A DNA stretch of 64,000 nucleotides from Novosphingobium sp. IK01 (GTDB lineage: Bacteria > Pseudomonadota > Alphaproteobacteria > Sphingomonadales > Sphingomonadaceae). The stretch spans positions 2,997,001 through 3,061,000 of the forward strand of contig NZ_BTFW01000001.1 in NCBI RefSeq assembly GCF_033242265.1, written 5' to 3'. Position 1 is the stretch's first letter. Each line of letters begins with the position of its first letter. This document shows, in pieces, positions 9,608 through 19,110 of this stretch. A program made the position numbers and the translations under genes. The notes beneath the pieces are model-generated. The model searched no databases and had not been told where the DNA came from. It saw nothing but the letters and a program-made list of their open reading frames with translations.

Positions 9608-10906
9608 GGGCACCTCCATTTACCGCTATTCAAATGGTGGGTTGTGATGATTCACTGCCCTCGGACGATAGGAGCGGCAGATGCGGCAATCGGGGCTTTT
9701 CGGCTTATCGGATCACATGAAGCGTCTTTCTGCTGACGGCGACCCACTGGAGGTTCTGGCGCGAGTCATCGACTTTGAAGCGTTCCGGCCGACATTGGTG
9801 GCGGCCCTTTCCTATTCTGACGGCGCCAAGGGCGGTCGGCCGCCGTATGACCCGGTGGTGATGCTCAAGGTGCTGGTGCTTGCCGCGCAGAACAATGTTT
9901 CGGACGCGCGCATGGAATGGCTGATCCGCGACCGGTTAAGTTGGTTGCGGTTTCTGGGCTTCGACCTTGGCGCGGCCACGCCAGATGCCAACACGATCAG
10001 GATGTTTCGTGAGCGCCTGACCAATGCCGGGGCGCTCGACACATTGTTTGGCGATTTTGACCGCCAGTTGAAGGAGCGAGGCTATTTGCCCATGGGCGGG
10101 CAGATCGTCGATGCCACACTGGTGGCGGCGCCCAAGCAGAGGAACACCGAGGCTGAGCGAATGGCGGTGAAAGAGGGCAAGAGCGCCGCCGAAATCTGGC
10201 CGGACGAACCGGCCAAGGCGCGGCAAAAGGATACCGATGCACGCTGGACGCTGAAGTTCGCCAAGGCCCGCCCCGCCGCCGATGGCAGGCCGCAGGATGA
10301 TATCGCCATCCCCAGCTTTGGCTACAAAAGCAGTATCTCCATCTGCCGGGCCTTTGGCTTCATCCGCAAGGGCAAGACCACCGACGGCGCGCGCTACGAC
10401 GGGCGCATGCTGCGCGATGTCGTCACCAACGACAACACCGCCTCGGACGTATGGGGGGATACAGCCTACCGCAGCCAGAGCAATGAGCGCTGGCTGAAAT
10501 CCCAGGGCCGGGTCAGCCGCATTCACCGCAGGAAGCCCAAGGGCAAGCCGATGCCCGCCAATGTCCGGCGCGGCAACGCGACCAAATCCAGCGTGCGCGC
10601 CCGGGTCGAGCATGTCTTTGCGCATCAGAAGGCGAAAATGGGCCTGTTCATCCGCACCATCGGCATCAAGCGCGCCGAAGCGAAAATCACGCTCGCCAAT
10701 CTGGCCTTCAACATGCACCGCCTGGTATTCCACGAAACACGGGCGGCGGCGGGATAATTGCGCCTCAATGGCCGAAACCCCGTCCTCATACCCAGGCTGG
10801 CACACCAAAATGCCGAGAAAATTGGGCCGTTCAAGCGCTCGCATTGAGGCCAGCGCGCCGTCATCACGCCTTCGCTGTCAAATCCGATCGGTAAATGGAG
10901 GTGCCC
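9608..10906 (+). mobile_element. IS5-A copy 1 (complete IS5-family element)
   Basis: The ends are inverted repeats: gggcacctccatttaccg at 9608-9625 and its complement at 10889-10906, enclosing one transposase gene. The left flank is IS3-B and the right flank is an IS1031-type transposase, so the flanks do not come from one target. The adjacent tetramers TGCT and AGCT differ, consistent with deletion or recombination after insertion. Confidence 0.9.
9681..10757 (+). CDS. IS5-family transposase (IS5-A copy 1)
   Basis: This DDE transposase of 358 residues is full length for its group. The three acidic residues are visible in GGQIVDATLVA, WGDTAYRS and RARVEHVFAHQK. The N-terminal DUF772-type region carries GGRPPYDPVVMLKVLV. 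A second copy at 20211-21287 differs at a small number of residues, so both may be functional but are not a very recent duplicate. Confidence 0.92.
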   Translation: MRQSGLFGLSDHMKRLSADGDPLEVLARVIDFEAFRPTLVAALSYSDGAKGGRPPYDPVVMLKVLVLAAQNNVSDARMEWLIRDRLSWLRFLGFDLGAATPDANTIRMFRERLTNAGALDTLFGDFDRQLKERGYLPMGGQIVDATLVAAPKQRNTEAERMAVKEGKSAAEIWPDEPAKARQKDTDARWTLKFAKARPAADGRPQDDIAIPSFGYKSSISICRAFGFIRKGKTTDGARYDGRMLRDVVTNDNTASDVWGDTAYRSQSNERWLKSQGRVSRIHRRKPKGKPMPANVRRGNATKSSVRARVEHVFAHQKAKMGLFIRTIGIKRAEAKITLANLAFNMHRLVFHETRAAAG

Positions 10907-11802
10907 AGCTGGATCGAGGCGATGAACAGCCAAGCGGTTGCTGACGCGACGGTTTGCTCGAAGTCCTTGGCGAGACGGCGATTTCGGTTGAGCCATGCCA
11001 GCGTCCGCTCGACGACCCAACGGCGCGGTAGGACGACGAAGCCCTTGGACGTATCGGACCGTTTGACGATCTCGATGGTCCATTTGCCGATCCGGCGCAG
11101 CGCCTGGCGGAGTTTGTCGCCCGCATAGCCGCCATCGGCAAACACATGGCGCAGCCATGGGAACCGCTTGATGATCTCCGCCAGCACCAGCGGCGCGCCA
11201 TCACGGTCCTGGATATCGGCGGTGTGGATCACGGCATGGACCAGATTGCCATCGGTGTCTGTCAGGATGTGGCGCTTGCGGCCTTTGATTTTCTTGCCCG
11301 CATCGTAGCCGCGGGGGCCACCGCTTTCGGTGGTTTTGACGCTCTGGCTGTCGATAACCCCAGCACTGGGCGAGGCATCGCGCCCGGTTGTCTCGCGCAC
11401 GATCAGCAATAGGGTATGATTGAGCGACAACCAGAGCCGGTTGTCCCGCCACAGGTAGAACCAGCGCCGCACTGTCGAGACAGGCGGAAAGCACGGTGGC
11501 AGCATCCGCCTCGGCAGACCGCCGCGCAACAGATACAGGATCGCCTCGACAATACGCCTGAGCGGCCACTTACGCGGGCGCCCCACATGCGACGGCGGCG
11601 GCAAAAGCGGCTCAAGCAGCGCCCATTCCGCGTCGGTCAAATCACTTGGCAAAGCAAGGTCCGTACGGGCATACTGCGCCCGAGTGGTGTCGGTCCACAT
11701 CGTTGATCTCCGGTAGTCTTCGCAAAACCACCTGAATCAACCGCTTGGGCTAGCGTCAAGCTAACCCACTGACACCACTCAACTGAGTTTCGGATCAGGC
11801 TC
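10907..11802 (-). pseudogene. IS1031-type IS5-family element with 3'-truncated transposase
   Basis: The minus-strand reading frame starts at ATG 11700 (MWTDTTRAQYARTDLALPSD) and keeps the DDE residues in GVIDSQSVK, VFADGGYAGDK and WVVERTLAW. IS5-A replaced its last codons at 10907, so the open frame now runs into IS5-A sequence (GTSIYRSDL) before stopping at 10864. The intact terminus gagcctgatccg lies at 11791-11802 next to TAA. That TAA and the first base of the element also form the end of the neighbouring flippase gene. Confidence 0.85.
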
Positions 11803-13028
11803 TAAAACCGCCGTCGGGCGACGTGGTAATAGTATGCGAGAGATAGAACGTAGACCAAAGATGCGCAGCTTCTGGCAAGCGATGCCCCCAATATCCCAAA
11901 AACGTCTCCCGCAGCAAATCCAAGAACAATCGCTGTTACGCATACTATAAATGCATTTCTCAGTAAAAATTTAGTATCTCGGTTGGCGAGGTAATAACGA
12001 TTATAGACATCCCCCATACCCTGCAATATTGCTCCAATACCGCAAATTTCCGACGGCAACGTCACTGATATATATTTTTCACCGTAAAGAATATGGATGG
12101 CAAATGGAACGGTAATGCAGAAACCTATGCCGATCAACGTGGCGGTTAACCAAGCATAACGGATTACGTTTTTGGGAAAACTGGGCGAACCGGGCAACTG
12201 GTTGAAATACACCGTCCCCACCGTACTCGGCAAAAGCGCCAGCGGCGCGGTCAGGGTGAGCGCGAGCGAGAACACCCCGACTTCCTCGGGCGTCCTGAAT
12301 GCCTGCAAGACGAAAATACCCGACTGCGCGGTCAACGCGGCCAGAAACGTCCCCCAATAAACGTTGAGGCCCAGGTTGATGTTGCGCTTGAACAGATAAA
12401 TATAGCCAAGGCGATCAAACTTTGCGGCGTAATCGCTGCGAAAAACGAGTAACGCCGCGATAACTCCTTGCGACAGAAAATAGCATGTAGAGCAGAGAAT
12501 AGAATCTATCGCCATCCCGCTCAGTTTTGAAGCAAGCAACAGGGCGATAAATAACAGCGGCGGTCCGGCGTTCAGCAGACTGAGGCCAAGAAAGCTCCCT
12601 CTTGCGCGCAATGTCTCCTGCAGCAGCAGCGGCCAGGCCATCACCCCACCCAGCAATGATGCCACTAACCATCCGGCTGATATGCTGTCGGGCCGGTTTG
12701 TGGCCAGCACGATCGCTACGCACAGCCCCGCTATTACCGTCACAAACCAGGCTTGCGTGCTAGCGCCGCCCGTGACCATCCTGCGGAACGTCGGCTTTCC
12801 GGGCGCTGCCAACAGGCTTCCGGCCGATGAGAATAGCCCTAGCGTCGAGGCACTGACGGCAACCGTGACGCAGCTGATGACGAAGCGGTAATGGCCAAGT
12901 TCGCGCGGCGTCAGCAGCCGTGCGGTCATGCTGCTAGAGATCAGGCCCAAAACCAAAGCGCACATCAGGGAGCCATAAATATAGACAACGCCGCGCACAG
13001 CTTGCGGGGCCGATTTTAGATTTGGCAT
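11802..13028 (-). CDS. Wzx-like polysaccharide flippase (3' end altered by IS)
   Basis: This protein of 408 residues has about twelve hydrophobic spans and the MTARLLTPRELGHYRF signature of the polysaccharide-transport (Wzx/RfbX) family, which flips lipid-linked repeat units to the periplasmic face. The stop codon TAG is made of two bases of the IS target site and the first base of the IS terminus (11802-11804), so the native C-terminus was removed. At 408 residues it is at the short end for the family. It lies opposite in strand to the main EPS genes and next to the DUF4832 gene. Confidence 0.82.
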   Translation of the reverse strand: MPNLKSAPQAVRGVVYIYGSLMCALVLGLISSSMTARLLTPRELGHYRFVISCVTVAVSASTLGLFSSAGSLLAAPGKPTFRRMVTGGASTQAWFVTVIAGLCVAIVLATNRPDSISAGWLVASLLGGVMAWPLLLQETLRARGSFLGLSLLNAGPPLLFIALLLASKLSGMAIDSILCSTCYFLSQGVIAALLVFRSDYAAKFDRLGYIYLFKRNINLGLNVYWGTFLAALTAQSGIFVLQAFRTPEEVGVFSLALTLTAPLALLPSTVGTVYFNQLPGSPSFPKNVIRYAWLTATLIGIGFCITVPFAIHILYGEKYISVTLPSEICGIGAILQGMGDVYNRYYLANRDTKFLLRNAFIVCVTAIVLGFAAGDVFGILGASLARSCASLVYVLSLAYYYHVARRRF

Positions 13029-13049
13029 ATAATTTTCGACTCGATGATC

Positions 13050-14255
13050 TCAGTTGAAATGGAAAATAAGATTCCCGGTCGTATTCGAAAACTGGACATC
13101 ATCATCAGTTTCCAGAGTGATGCTTCCTCCGCTCAATGGCAACGGCGCGTTAAGGTGTATGTGTAAATGATTGACCGATCCGGGATAAAAATCCACGAGA
13201 TCGCCGATTTGTTGAACCCTGTGCCCGTCATGGACCAGATACAGCGGTCGTGAGACAAGCGATCGTCCCCACCCGACATTATCGATCTGCAACATAATTT
13301 CGGAGCCGTCATCGGCCAGCTTGGCCTTACGGATCACGTATCGATAGCCGAGCCTCTCCTCAAGTTGCTTAAAGCAACCTTGCATTTTCCATCCGGCGAT
13401 AATGTCACGATAATACTCAGAGTGAAGTTCGTCCAGCTGAATCGATTGAAAATAGCCCATCATCGTGTTGCATGAGTAATCTATCCGCGGCGCCAGCATG
13501 CACGTTTCGCCTTCGACAATAGGAACCTGCCGCACCTGCATATTGACATCGTCATGCGCGCCAAGGCAATCGTTCCAGAAGCCAACCTTCGGTTGAATCG
13601 CAAGAATGTCCGGCTGTTTGGCAATGTGTTCCTGCAGTGCCTTCGGGTAACGGGCTAGAATCTGGATTTGGGTGCCAGCAAGTGCTACGCGCCACTGATC
13701 GACCACGGAAGCGATAGCGCTGGGGGTTTGTTTGTCCGGGGTGTCGCCGTGCTGTTCGCCCCAAAAGCCGACCAGTCCCGACTCAACGGCAAACACCGCA
13801 CGCCGGTGACTGGCAAGCACGGAGCCGAGTTGGCGGATGTGCATCGACATCAAGGATGCAGGCGCAGTTCGCGCATTGCGCGACTTCAAACCGGAACTGA
13901 CTACGTCCGCAGAAGGATAATCATATAGGAAGCGTACAATTGCGCGTTGATGTGTGCGCTCCATCGCTGCGAGACTGTTTCCGAAATCGGTCATTTGGTC
14001 TTGATCGAAAGGCTTGTTGATGAACTGGTCTATCACAAAATATATGCGGACGTTCTTTTCCTGTGGGCTCACCGCGAACGAAAACGTGTTGTCGAACCTT
14101 AACTGCTTGTACAATCCTCGATCAGGATTGACGGTAGTAGACCCGGATTCCTGAAAATTCTGCGATGGCACGATCCACCTGATCTGTGCATTCACGACCG
14201 ATGAGATGCCACAGGAAAGAGTTAAAGCAAAAAAAACATAAAGTATATGCTTCAT
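13050..14255 (-). CDS. Exported DUF4874/DUF4832 protein
   Basis: This protein of 401 residues begins MKHILYVFFALTLSCG and has a clear Sec signal peptide ending near VVNAQ. The N-terminal part (NPDRGLYKQLRF, RAIVRFLYDYPS, GFWGEQHG) matches DUF4874 and the C-terminal part DUF4832, a pair found in putative glycoside-hydrolase-like surface proteins of unknown substrate. I start it at ATG 14255 because 120 bases of upstream open frame lie inside an IS. Only four bases separate this ATG from the IS end, so the native leader and promoter are gone. It ends 22 bases before the flippase gene. Confidence 0.8.
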   Translation of the reverse strand: MKHILYVFFALTLSCGISSVVNAQIRWIVPSQNFQESGSTTVNPDRGLYKQLRFDNTFSFAVSPQEKNVRIYFVIDQFINKPFDQDQMTDFGNSLAAMERTHQRAIVRFLYDYPSADVVSSGLKSRNARTAPASLMSMHIRQLGSVLASHRRAVFAVESGLVGFWGEQHGDTPDKQTPSAIASVVDQWRVALAGTQIQILARYPKALQEHIAKQPDILAIQPKVGFWNDCLGAHDDVNMQVRQVPIVEGETCMLAPRIDYSCNTMMGYFQSIQLDELHSEYYRDIIAGWKMQGCFKQLEERLGYRYVIRKAKLADDGSEIMLQIDNVGWGRSLVSRPLYLVHDGHRVQQIGDLVDFYPGSVNHLHIHLNAPLPLSGGSITLETDDDVQFSNTTGNLIFHFN

Positions 14256-14259
14256 ATCA

Positions 14260-14540
14260 GAGCCCGATCTGAAAGTTGCTAGCGATAACAGTGTGTTGTA
14301 ATTCAGTCGTCTTTGTGAAGATATGGGATGGATCATGGCATGGACAGATACCGCTCGGGAGGAGCATAGCCGCAAAGGGCTGCGTTATCCATCCGACATG
14401 ACGGATCGTGAATGGGCGTTGCTGGCGCCCTTTATCCCGCCGGCCAGAAGAGGCGGTCGTCGCCGCACGACGGACATGCGCGAGGGCAGTCAATGCGCTG
14501 CTCTATCTGACCTCGGCGGGGTTGACCTACCCCCCGAAAG
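14260..14540 (+). pseudogene. IS1031-type IS5-family element, left part with frameshift
   Basis: The terminus gagcccgatctgaaagtt follows TCA (TNA target). The transposase starts MAWTDTAREEHSRKGLRYPSD, continues MTDREWALLAPFIPPARRGG, then an extra g in the cgcgagggcag run near 14482 shifts the frame away from AVNALLYLTSAGL. The element is cut at about 14540 by IS3-C, and its right half is not found beyond IS3-C. Confidence 0.82.
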
Positions 14541-14625
14541 AGAGGTGGCCTGGAGAATCTGGACAGCGTAATAAGTGGATTTTCTGCCTGACGGGGGCCA
14601 TGTTGGCCGCCAGACAGGAGCAGAA

Positions 14626-14744
14626 ATGAGCAGACGACCGCGCCGGAACCACAGTCCAGCTTTCAAGGCGAAGGTGGCGCTGGCCGCGATCAAGGGCGAG
14701 AAGACACTGGCCGAACTGGCACAGCAGTTTGATGTCCACGCTAG
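14626..14744 (+). pseudogene. IS3-C orfA, N-terminal piece
   Basis: This is the N-terminal helix-turn-helix part of an IS3 OrfA ([20 protein letters not shown], then [10 protein letters not shown]). It is interrupted at the CTAG tetramer (14741-14744) by IS701. The remainder of the gene resumes at 21436. Confidence 0.85.
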
Positions 14745-14807
14745 CATTACAGTTGCACATTGCATGGAACTCTGAATCAATAGGTCTCCATGGTAAGGAG
14801 GCCGTGG

Positions 14808-15149
14808 ATGACGGGTGCATCGATCGAGACTGCGCTGGAGCTATGGGCTTCCTCGCTGCGCGATGTGAAGTGGCGCATGCGGGGGCTGTTCACGCAGGAG
14901 CGAGTTGCGGCTTCGGCGAACCTGTTTTTGGACGGCTTGCTGGATGACGAGCGCCGTAAGACGGGTTGGATGCGCGCGGAGGCGGCCGGAGACCCTGGCC
15001 CATGGCGGCAACAGGCCATTCTGGGTCGCGGGCGCTGGGACGCGGATGGGCTGCGTGACATCGTGCGCGAATATGTCGTGGAGACCCTCGCCGCAGACGA
15101 CGCGGTTCTGGTGATTGATGAGACCGGTTTCCTCAAGCAGGGCAAGGCA
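14808..15149 (+). pseudogene. IS701 transposase, N-terminal piece
   Basis: The frame from ATG 14808 (MTGASIETALELWASSLRDV) runs to VLVIDETGFLKQGKA, which contains the first catalytic aspartate of IS701-type DDE transposases. It is broken at the GGCAAGGCA target duplication (15141-15149) by the IS256-type element. The remainder is at 19111. Confidence 0.85.
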
Positions 15150-15190
15150 GGGCCTGTCAGGAATTCCGTGTACGGGGCGGCGGTTGAACA

Positions 15191-15310
15191 TCAGGCCGCC
15201 ATGGCCCGAACGAAACGATCGCCGAACAGGACGGCGAACTGAGCCTTTGCCATAGCCCACTCTCGGGCCGGCATCACCCATTCTTTCTCTGATCGATGCA
15301 GGATCAGATA
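15191..15310 (-). pseudogene. IS256-family transposase, C-terminal remnant
   Basis: The minus-strand translation reads GVQLLYLILHRSEKEWVMPA, then REWAMAKAQFAVLFGDRF and a stop at 15191-15193. This is the typical C-terminus of mutator-type (IS256) transposases. All upstream coding sequence, including the DDE core, has been lost to the IS5-C insertion. Confidence 0.75.
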
Positions 15311-15311
15311 G

Positions 15312-15713
15312 AGCAGCTGGACGCCTCGAGAAACCACTGGATTTGGCCGGTGGCGTGGAGGAAGCCACAGGGCTGGAGCCTTTTCCCTGATCCTGGAGGA
15401 CTTCCGGCGTTATCAGTTGCACATTTGGGAGGGTTTTGGCCTCATGCAGGCGCAACCCGCCCCTCGAGCCAGGCCATGCGCTGGAAATTATAGACCAGAT
15501 TGGCCATGCCGATCTTGATGGTTGCACGAGCGATGCCGATGGTGCGCACGATCAGGCCCATCCGGTGCTTTTGCCCGGCGAACACATGCTCGACATGAGC
15601 GCGGACCTTGGAGCGCCGGGCATTGGCCCGGGCGATCCGTTCGGGCAGAACCCGTCTGGGCAGGCGCTTCTGGTGGATGTTGCTGACGAACATGCCCTTG
15701 GCCAGGAAGGCCT
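15312..15713 (-). pseudogene. IS5-C transposase, C-terminal remnant
   Basis: The minus-strand frame (stop at 15442) encodes RSKVRAHVEHVFAGQKHRMG and IGMANLVYNFQRMAWLEG, the C-terminal glutamate region of an IS5-group transposase distinct from IS5-A and IS5-B. Bases 15312-15441 are probably its terminal non-coding part. The 5' part was removed at 15714 by the end of IS3-D. Confidence 0.75.
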
Positions 15714-15752
15714 TGAACCGCCCCGGCTTTCCCGGAGGCAATTTCAATTGAG

Positions 15753-16730
15753 TCACGCGACCATATCGAGGGTCTCTATGGCTGCATAGTAGTTTGCCTC
15801 GGCCTCGGCGGGCGGGATGTATCCGATGGGGCCGAAGAGGCGCTGATTGTTGTACCAGTCAACCCAGCGCAAGGTCGCCATTTCCACTGCCGAGGCGCTT
15901 GGCCATGACCGCTGTCGCCAGATGACCTCGGTCTTGTAGAGTCCGTTGATCGTCTCGGCCAAAGCGTTGTCGTAACTATCGCCGACGCTGCCGACTGACG
16001 GCACGAGATTGGCCTCGGCCAGGCGCTGGGTGTAGTTCATGGCCAGGTACTGAACACCCCTGTCGCTATGGTGGATCAGGCCGTCTTCCGGCCCCGGCCG
16101 CCGCGCGTGGATCGCCTGCTCCAGGGCATCCAGCACGAACCCGGCGGTGGCCGAAGTGCTGACCTTCCAGCCAACGATCCGGCGGGCATAGGCGTCGATC
16201 ACGAAGGCCACGTAGACGAAGCCCGCCCAGGTGTGGACGTAGGTGAAATCGACCACCCACAGTGCGTTGGGTCGTTCAACGCGGAACTCACGATTGACTT
16301 TATCCAATGGACACGGTGCCTTGGGATTACTGACCGTGGTGACCGTCGTCTTGCCACGGCGAACGCCAGCCAGCCCCATGGCTGCCATCAGGCGTTCCAC
16401 GGTGCACCGGGCAACGGCCACGCCATCACGCAGCAACTGATGCCAGACTTTGCGCGCGCCGTAGAGGCCGGAACTGGCCTCATGGACACGCTTGATCTGT
16501 GCCTTGATCTCGTCATCCCGGCGAGCACGGGCCGGACGCCTGCCGGGATCGGCAAGGCGCCGCGCGTGCTCATGATAGGAGGAGGGGGCGATCGGCTCGG
16601 CTTTGGGGCCTTCCCCCGGAAGGCCCGTCGCCTGCGCTTCCCGGCAGATCGGCTCGATACCCAGATCCTCGCGATGGCTGTCGATGAACGACATCACCAT
16701 TTGCCTTGGCGGTCGAGTATCCGTCTTGGT
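15753..16730 (-). pseudogene. IS3-D orfB (copy 1), cut off from orfA
   Basis: This integrase-core transposase has catalytic residues in WVVDFTYVHTW, LIHHSDRGVQY and NALAETINGLYK. It is normally made as an OrfAB fusion by ribosomal frameshifting, which the IS110 insertion at 16731 now prevents. Compared with copy 2 it has 13 extra residues near SFIDSHREDLGIEPIC (AQATGLPGEGPKA-like). The open frame enters IS110 sequence at its 5' end, so the apparent start at 16751 is not native. Confidence 0.8.
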
Positions 16731-17668
16731 CAAGGGCGAACAGGTTGCCAATCGCGTCCTTCACGCAACAACGTGTTTGCCAGAACGATGATGCGCCGCA
16801 TGACGGCGGTGATAGCCACCTTCTTTGCTTTCCCTGCATTTACGAACTGCTGATATTTGTCACGGAAATCATGATTGAAGCGAATGGCAACCAACGCAGG
16901 CATGTAAATTGCCCGTCGAAGTGATGCCCTACCACCAATAATCCGCTCTTTGCCTTGCCACTTGCCTGACTGTTGCGTCATAGGCGCAAGCCCAGCCAGA
17001 GCGGCGATCTTTTTGCTGTCGAGATGTCCAAGCTCTGGCATGTCGATCACCAACGTGGTCGCGGTCAATCTGCCGATCCCGGGAATGGTCATGAGGCGTC
17101 TGATGCGCTCATCAAGGGTGCCACGCTGCTGAGCGATCTGCGCAATCACTTGATCCAGGGCTTTGATGTCCGTGTCGATGTCATCGATCCGGCGGCAAAG
17201 TTGGTCCTTCACAAGCGGGTTGCTCGCTGTGGCGAGACGCGTCTTTGCGGTGATCTGATCTTTGACCATGGCCCGCCTAGCTGTCAGCAACTCTCTGAGA
17301 TCATGAATATCTTCGCCTTCAATGCCTTGTGGGGCCAGATCAAGGACCACGCCCATTCGTGCCAACATCCTGGCATCAACGCTGTCGGTCTTGGCCAGAC
17401 GGCCGATAGCCTGAGCAAAGCGCCGCGCTTGCTTCGGATTGACCTTGATGAAAGGCTGCCCCGCCAAGCTGAGGTATCGTTCAAGCCCACGATGATATGC
17501 GCCGGTCGCCTCGAAAACGACCAACACCCCCTTATTCTTACCCAGCCATGTGCATAGCTGGGCGAAACCCTCAACCGTGTTGGGCAGGCTGAGTGCTGCG
17601 TCTTGGGAATGCCAAAACGCATCCAGGCGGTCTTTCGACACGTCGATCCCGATGGTATCCTTGGCCAT
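16730..17668 (-). CDS. IS110-family serine/DEDD recombinase, copy 1
   Basis: This protein of 312 residues has the N-terminal RuvC-like DEDD domain (TIGIDVSKDRLDAF, VVFEATGAYHRGLERYL, AKTDSVDARMLARMG) and the C-terminal Transposase_20 domain (LMTIPGIGRLTATTLV, ALAGLAPMTQQSGKW, RRAIYMPAL with the serine just before). It would excise and insert the element using an RNA guide. The stop codon TGA is completed by the first base of the flanking target. It is identical to copy 2. Confidence 0.9.
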   Translation of the reverse strand: MAKDTIGIDVSKDRLDAFWHSQDAALSLPNTVEGFAQLCTWLGKNKGVLVVFEATGAYHRGLERYLSLAGQPFIKVNPKQARRFAQAIGRLAKTDSVDARMLARMGVVLDLAPQGIEGEDIHDLRELLTARRAMVKDQITAKTRLATASNPLVKDQLCRRIDDIDTDIKALDQVIAQIAQQRGTLDERIRRLMTIPGIGRLTATTLVIDMPELGHLDSKKIAALAGLAPMTQQSGKWQGKERIIGGRASLRRAIYMPALVAIRFNHDFRDKYQQFVNAGKAKKVAITAVMRRIIVLANTLLREGRDWQPVRP

Positions 17669-17878
17669 CTCTTCTTTCTACCTTTGCTTGTCGTTCGGGC
17701 CCGGAGCCCACGTATCCGTTCAGGTCGTAAGAAAAGACGGAGGCTCGCCAAACTCGACCGCGGTCCTGCAAGACCAAGCTCCGCACGGCGCCGCCTCCGC
17801 CACAACCCGGCACCGCAGCTGCGGTGCCGGGTTGTGGCTCCCTTTTGCCTCAGGAGCCGGGAATTCTCATAAGACAAG
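16731..17878 (-). mobile_element. IS110-family element, copy 1
   Basis: The 1148-base segment is the exact reverse complement of 28692-29839. CTTG (CAAG on the plus strand, at 16731-16734 and 17875-17878) occurs at both ends with no terminal inverted repeats, as in IS110-group elements that recombine at a short core. It holds a 206-base leader and one recombinase gene. It sits at the orfA/orfB junction of IS3-D. Confidence 0.88.
17679..17799 (-). ncRNA. Candidate bridge RNA of IS110 copy 1
   Basis: This is the reverse complement of the candidate described at 28771-28891, located between the element end and the recombinase start. The guide segment GCGGAGCTTG (17775-17784) repeats the IS3-D sequence immediately at the insertion site (ending at 17875 on the minus strand). 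Confidence 0.6.
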
Positions 17879-18184
17879 CTCCGCCTGCGCAAAATACGCC
17901 GATGCCTTGCGCAGGATCTCGTTGGCCCGCCGCAGTTCCTTGACCTCGCGCTCCAACAGCTTGAGCCGGGCCTTGTCGTCGGCGGCCTGCGCGGCTGGTG
18001 CCGTTCGCCGGCTCGCCTCCTCACGGCACCAGCGGCGCAGCGTCTCGGCCGTACAGCCAATCTTGCCGGCGATCGAGGTCATCGCCTCCCACTCCGAGCC
18101 GTAATCAGCGCGATGCTCGCCAACCATGCGAACCGCGCGATCACGCACCTCAGGCGAAAACTTGTTCCGGGTCCTGCTCATCAC
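17879..18184 (-). pseudogene. IS3-D orfA (copy 1), 3' end interrupted by IS110
   Basis: The helix-turn-helix OrfA begins [20 protein letters not shown], followed by the leucine-zipper part [22 protein letters not shown]110 is inserted after AQAEL. The frame now ends four codons later in IS110 sequence (stop near 17867), so the frameshift region that joins it to orfB is lost. Confidence 0.85.
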
Positions 18185-18234
18185 GAAAGCTCCTTCTCAC
18201 AAATAGGAGCCTCCGGGAAAGCCGGGGCGGTTCA

Positions 18235-19073
18235 GTATTGCTTTCAGATGAACATTTCTCGGTCGATGGCACGCTGATCGAAGCCTGGGCCAGCATGAAG
18301 AGCTTCACGCCCAAGGATGCGGGCGACTGCTCCGATGACGATGACGACCCGCTGCCGCCCAAACGCAAAGGGCGCAACGTCGAACGCGATTTCCACGGCG
18401 AGAAGCGCAGCAATGCCACCCATGCCTCAACCACCGATCCGGACGCACGCCTGTTCAAGAAGGCACGTGGGCAAGCCGCAAAGCTGTGCCACATGGGCCA
18501 TGTGTTGATGGAAAACCGCCACGGCCTAGTGATCGATGCCACGTTGACCCACGCCACAGGCACCGCCGAGCGCGAGGCGGCGTTGACCATGCTGGAGCGT
18601 CTGGACGGCTGCCACCGCATCACGCTGGGCGCCGACAAAGCCTACGACACCGCCGATTTCGTTGCCAATCTGCGCGCGTTGAATGTGACGCCCCATGTCG
18701 CGCAAAACACCGCCAACCGACGTTCGGCCATCGACGGCCGCACCTCCCGGCACACTGGCTATGCCGCCAGCATCCGTATCCGTAAGCGGATCGAGGAGGT
18801 CTTCGGCTGGGCCAAGACCTGCGGCAATCTGCGCAAGACTCGCTACCGAGGGCTGCCGCGCGTGGGCTGGGCCTTCACACTGACCGCCGCCGCCTACAAC
18901 TTGGTGCGCCTGCCAAAGCTCCTGGCGACAGGATAAATGCGCCCGGTGAGCGCCAAATGGGAGGTGAAAGGCCCGGATCGGCGCGCATCAGACGGAAAAC
19001 GGGGCTCAGTCCCGCCGTGCATCGCATCAACGGGGGCATAGGACCCGCCAGACAGGGCCTATTTCCGCAGCCT
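18235..19073 (+). pseudogene. IS5-B element, 3' part (transposase lacking its N-terminus)
   Basis: The frame LLSDEHFSVDGTLIEAWAS runs to the stop at 18936, with the acidic residues in FSVDGTLIE, LGADKAYDT and RIEEVFGWAK. About 110 N-terminal residues are missing, cut at the IS3-D end. The right end is gacagggcctatttccgcag then CCTG at 19073, followed by TTAG, a YTAR-type tetramer. It is identical to 30818-31657 over the compared coding region, except for the flanks. Confidence 0.8.
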
Positions 19074-19110
19074 GTTAGGCCGCCCCGTACACGGAATTCC
19101 TGACAGGCCC

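Larger units (their letters stand above)
15714..18234 (-). mobile_element. IS3-D copy 1 carrying an IS110 insertion
   Basis: The element is bounded by TGAACCGCCCCGGCTTTCCC (15714) and its complement ending GGTTCA (18234), so it has the TG...CA ends of the IS3 family. Order on the minus strand is orfA, IS110-type element, orfB. It is 39 bases longer than copy 2 (28336-30817) because of an in-frame insertion in orfB, and differs from it by scattered substitutions. No 3-base target repeat is seen at its flanks. Confidence 0.88.
15150..19110. mobile_element. IS256-type element ends with a nested core
   Basis: The inverted ends are gggcctgtcaggaattccgt (from 15150) and its complement (to 19110), extending about 30 bases, with 9-base target repeats GGCAAGGCA outside (15141-15149, 19111-19119). 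Only the 3' part of a mutator-type transposase gene remains near the left end. The rest of the interior is occupied by IS5-C, IS3-D with IS110, and IS5-B. Confidence 0.75.
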
